In this document: positions 16,650-19,130 of the stretch, in pieces
Layout: each line of letters opens with the position of its first letter
Position numbering within the stretch: position 1 is the stretch's first letter
NCBI GenBank assembly: GCA_002284615.2
Contig: MU069837.1
Span: 23,427 to 42,556 of the forward strand
DNA from: Dunaliella salina
Lineage: Eukaryota > Chlorophyta > Chlorophyceae > Chlamydomonadales > Dunaliellaceae
Length of the DNA stretch: 19,130 nucleotides
Direction of reading: 5' to 3'
Notes under the pieces: generated by a model
Told to the model about the DNA's origin: nothing
The model's database searches: none
Seen by the model: the letters and a program-made list of their open reading frames with translations, nothing else
Position numbers and translations under genes: made by a program

Positions 16650-17740
16650 ACATGTGGTCATGAGCCTTTGCAGTTTTATTGGTTCCGTGCAGCAGTCAGA
16701 TTCTACAATGCTTTGCTGCACAGCAACAGTACTACACTGCGCAAGGTGCTGCAAGCAGATGTTGACATGAGTTGCATATCTCGTAAATGTTGGACCTCAG
16801 AGTTTTTGGCAGCATGTAATGGCTTGGACAGGTGCAATATGTTTATTCAATGTGTGCGTCCAGGGCAGCCAGTAGCACTGAAGGAGCTCGTTGTTGATCT
16901 GAGGAAAAGGCTACGAGGTGTTTGGAATGCGGCTGCCTTGGCAGAGCACAATGAGCGTGTAGACAAATTAGCCAAGAATCATCACTGGGTGGCTCTCCCT
17001 TTGAAACCTTTGGCTGCTCATGGAGCGCCCTTTTCTGTCCCTAGGTGTCTGCATCTTGATTTAGGCAAGCATATGCTGAGAAACATCGCGCGCTTTTGAT
17101 TGCATGCACACACCCTTAGAGCTGAGACATCACTTTGGCAGGAGCACACTTCAGTTTGTGATAAATGTGACCTAGGAGGACTTCAAGATGAAAAACATGC
17201 TGTGTTCCTTTGTTCTTGCGGTCCTGTGTTCTCTTAGAAGGACTTATCCGCTGCTTTGTCTGCAAAACAATCCCAATCATCTTGTCCTTTAACTGTTGTG
17301 GGTGTGCCTGGTTTTTTGTTCCTGCTCGAAGATCATCAGTATTCATCACTGTACTTGGCTGAGGTGGGGTTTTCCAGGTGTGCCCTCATTTCTATTTTTC
17401 CTATAAAAACTGACCAATTTTTCATTATAGCCCAGCAGTCATGCGTTTTGACTGAGTTGCTCTTTCCTTGTGAACCTTGTAAACGTTAAAGGACTTATGA
17501 ACACTTTCTGACTTCCCCTCTGCTCATAGAGTTCTTCAAGACGAGACAGGCGCTTTTTACTACACTCAGGCTAGTTCTGAGGGTGTCTTTCATTTCTTAC
17601 AGGACCAAACTAATGAGACTTATCGTTTTATTTTAACCTCATGGATATTCATTCTGTGGATGGAACAATTCATCAGGCCAAGTAGCCAAACATCCTGGCT
17701 GAAGGTCAAACCCAAATGTAAGCTTGAAATCTTGTAACCT
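16650..17740 (+). mobile_element. 5'-truncated LINE, group B, best copy
   Basis: It starts at CGHEPLQFYWFRAAVRFYN and stays open for 143 codons from 16668: TLRKVLQADVDMSC, KCWTSEFLAACNGLDRC, VVDLRKRLRGVWN, HHWVALPLKPLAAHGAPF and LHLDLGKHMLRNIARF. A TGA at 17097-17099 interrupts it, yet the same frame continues with LHAHTLRAETSLWQEH and a finger-like CDKCDLGGLQDEKHAVFLC (C-x2-C-x9-H-x4-C) up to a TAG at 17235. Farther right, GVFHFLQDQTNETYRFIL near 17580-17635 and SSQTSWLKVKP near 17690 resemble the C-terminus of the other group B tails. The 17240-17570 part is poorly conserved and may hold another insertion. Confidence 0.75.
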
Positions 17741-17744
17741 TTTC

Positions 17745-18080
17745 CGATATGTGACCTTAATGATGCTAAGGATGACGTCCAAGATGAGCAGCACGTCAAG
17801 TTTGCAACCTTGGGCGGAAAGATGCTTCATCATTTTCTTAGCCTATCCCTCTGTACTCCATCATGTGAGGATGATCCTCTCAGGTGGCTTCACATTTGTC
17901 CACATCTCACCATGTCCAGTCGCATTATATGTTTTGTTTCTTGTATCAGTCTGATACAACGAGCTGTGTCCTTCTCTCCATGAGCTCGAGCTCCTTCTTT
18001 TTTAGAAACAGGCTGCTAGTAGCAGTCAGTCGGTTCGACTGGAGGCCTTCTTTTTCTTGAAACCTTCAAGCTCCGGCAGT
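17745..18080 (+). mobile_element. 5'-truncated LINE 3' end, group B
   Basis: It begins CDLNDAKDDVQDEQHVKF at 17752, aligning with the CDKCDLGGLQDEKHAVFL finger of the previous copy but with the second Cys lost. It ends with LHELELLLF, a stop, KQAASSSQSV and the DNA blocks gcagtcagtcg and aggccttctttttcttg, which are repeated inverted at 7715-7790. It follows the previous group B copy head-to-tail. Confidence 0.65.
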
Positions 18081-18087
18081 TGAGTTT

Positions 18088-18414
18088 GTGCGTCCTGATG
18101 TACTCGCATTGGTGCGAACAGGTCCTTCGAGGCAAGCCAGGTGGTGTCATGAAAGGATCGCCTTCAAGGTTTTCCCAGGGGAAGGTTGTTTTAGCAGGGG
18201 TGTCATCATGTTAAAAGGCCTGATGGTTGGCAATGGCATCCGCACATTCTTTTCTGGCAATTCCAGTGCGGGACTAATCCTTGTGGAAATGAATTGGTGT
18301 AGGACTCCTAAGAATTTACTGCAAGGAATTTCCTGCAGGAGCATACTATCTTTTTTCATGTACAGACTAGCAGTCAGCCTTTTGAGTGGGGGCCTCATCT
18401 GTCACTGTCAGTGA
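18088..18414 (+). CDS. Unrecognised 108-codon open frame
   Basis: The frame starts MRPDVLALVRTGPSRQARWC and ends in LLSGGLICHCQ. It is compositionally plausible as protein, with a Gly/Val/Phe-rich middle, and is open for some codons upstream of the ATG as well. It lies directly after the LINE tail, so it may be flanking host sequence, the remains of another element, or chance. No motif was recognised. Confidence 0.2.
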   Translation: MRPDVLALVRTGPSRQARWCHERIAFKVFPGEGCFSRGVIMLKGLMVGNGIRTFFSGNSSAGLILVEMNWCRTPKNLLQGISCRSILSFFMYRLAVSLLSGGLICHCQ

Positions 18415-18802
18415 AATTAATTTCCGTGCAGTTTTTGAGCACAACACATGAGAGTTGAGATCAAGACTTCGCACACTGCAACCATTGAGAAACATAAAAA
18501 AACCTCTTAAATGGTAATAAGCATACTGTTATCCTCGTCTTGCGCTTTCAGCTCTCATGTGTTCTCTGACTAGAAACAAGAAATCATCGCCTCTGGCTTT
18601 CCAACCACACACAAGGTGGCAACCAATGACGTCGCCGTAAGGATTAAATGGCCCCCCAAATTCAACTTGTCTGAAAGAGCTGGCAGCCGTTTTTGTTTCA
18701 GGGGGTTCAAATCCCAGTCATTTTCAAGTCATGTGACACCCGGGGGGTTTTCAAGTCAGCATGTCGGACATATCAAAAATTGTGCTCAAATAAATTTGGA
18801 CC
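18415..18802. other. Noncoding flank with a short inverted repeat
   Basis: acacatgagag (about 18446) and its exact complement ctctcatgtgt (about 18553) lie some 100 bases apart. A gggggttcaaatccc block near 18705 resembles a tRNA T-arm but has no tRNA around it. No gene was seen; the right part is likely 3' flank of the minus-strand gene. Confidence 0.5.
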
Positions 18803-18808
18803 TTTATT
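18803..18808 (-). terminator. Possible polyadenylation signal AATAAA
   Basis: AATAAA on the minus strand lies about 80 bases past the stop codon of the minus-strand exon at 18888-19064. The spacing is good, but many green algae use TGTAA instead, so this is tentative. Confidence 0.35.
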
Positions 18809-18887
18809 AACACCCCTCCCCAAGAGCTCAGCTAGCCTTCTTGGTAGCTCTCTATCTCTCAAGAGTCAGCTGCTGCTTCCCTGCCAA

Positions 18888-19064
18888 TCACTTCCTGCTC
18901 CAAGGATCATTAGGGTCAACAACTTCTGGCTCCACTGCTCTCGACGAGCCAGTCTCATTGCCAGAGCTGCTGCTGCCTTCCTCATCTGGAAGCATAGGGT
19001 CCAGCCCAAGGGCAATGTTGATGAGAGTGAACACCTTCGATGCGTAGTCCTTTGGACTGTCCAC
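18888..19064 (-). CDS. Terminal exon, probable HSP90-family chaperone C-terminus (partial)
   Basis: On the minus strand a strong acceptor, ccttctgtgcctttcacag, is followed by 58 codons and TGA at 18888-18890. The product starts VDSPKDYASKVFTLINIALG, continues LDPMLPDEEG, has an acidic Ser-rich linker and ends VVDPNDPWSRK. The first part resembles the last helix of HSP90 proteins, where a GF-x-(V/L)-(D/E)-x-P-x-x-(F/Y)-A block precedes an acidic tail; the DPW-type end would suit an organellar or ER form better than the cytosolic MEEVD form, but that is inference. HSP90s are ATP-dependent chaperones. Only this exon is in the window; the gene continues past the right edge across a CA-rich intron. 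The family call is by eye and could be wrong; that it is a real exon is more secure. Confidence 0.5.
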   Translation of the reverse strand: MDSPKDYASKVFTLINIALGLDPMLPDEEGSSSSGNETGSSRAVEPEVVDPNDPWSRK

Positions 19065-19080
19065 CTGTGAAAGGCACAGA

Positions 19081-19083
<3 letters not shown>

Positions 19084-19130
<47 letters not shown>
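19084..19130. repeat. (GT)n microsatellite at window edge
   Basis: GT dinucleotides run to the last base. On the minus strand this is a (CA)n tract only about 20 bases before a splice acceptor, so it lies inside the last intron of the minus-strand gene. Confidence 0.97.

Noticed and set aside
15680..16660. Target-site duplication of the second group A copy (ctatggtgatgaag versus atgtggtcatgagc)
   Set aside because: The two blocks are similar but not identical, and each is explained as coding sequence of the adjacent element; the left and right flanks are different parts of group B, so no clean empty site can be rebuilt.
18695..18720. tRNA gene suggested by gggggttcaaatccc
   Set aside because: Only the T-arm-like part is present; there is no A-box at the right distance, no anticodon arm and no acceptor stem.

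Overview
This window looks like nuclear DNA of a eukaryote, most likely a chlorophyte green alga; a Dunaliella-like or other chlamydomonadalean is my best guess, not proven. The reasons are long (CA/GT)n arrays, a spliced gene full of CAG-encoded glutamine tracts, introns with GT..AG ends, many decayed non-LTR (LINE) retrotransposon 3' ends of a type I associate with green algae, and no operon-like gene packing. Both ends of the window lie inside dinucleotide repeats, which suggests a contig that stopped at microsatellites. One ambiguous base lies at 16392 beside a G run.

Layout. 1-2400 is repeat-dominated: a CA array, a 114-bp tandem repeat, a foldback element with arms of about 190 bp and internal 99-bp subrepeats (496-1087), then four head-to-tail copies of a 178-bp unit (1601-2311) and a 29-bp repeat. 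2400-5500 holds the main gene, on the + strand: at least three exons (2937-3166, 3306-3401, 4095-5495) encoding a Gln/Ala/Pro-rich, probably disordered protein; its 5' end is uncertain. 5500-8800 is mostly noncoding, with two 80-bp GT arrays, three copies of a dispersed repeat carrying a Pol III A-box-like motif, a minus-strand LINE tail, and two weak exon candidates.

9000-18080 is a retrotransposon graveyard. I distinguish three related groups of 5'-truncated LINE 3' ends: group C (C-terminus ending in a ..PPDPH-like motif; 9019-9280 minus, 9412-10612 plus, 12188-12550 plus, 12808-13655 minus), group A (RNase H tail, CCHC finger, PD...ExK-like region; 14273-15622 and 15680-16645 plus), and group B (a WFRA-motif domain plus a second CCHC-like finger; 13850-14272 continuing at 15633, 16650-17740, 17745-18080 plus, and 7712-7860 minus). 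A group A copy sits inside a group B copy, flanked by an exact 10-bp target-site duplication, and the group B reading frame resumes on the other side. None of the copies is intact.

The right edge (18888-19064, minus) carries the last exon of a conserved gene that runs off the window; its sequence resembles the C-terminus of an HSP90-family chaperone. Apart from this exon and the polyQ gene I see no convincing host gene. There is no rRNA, tRNA, CRISPR array or bacterial-type system. The most interesting content is the transposon architecture.
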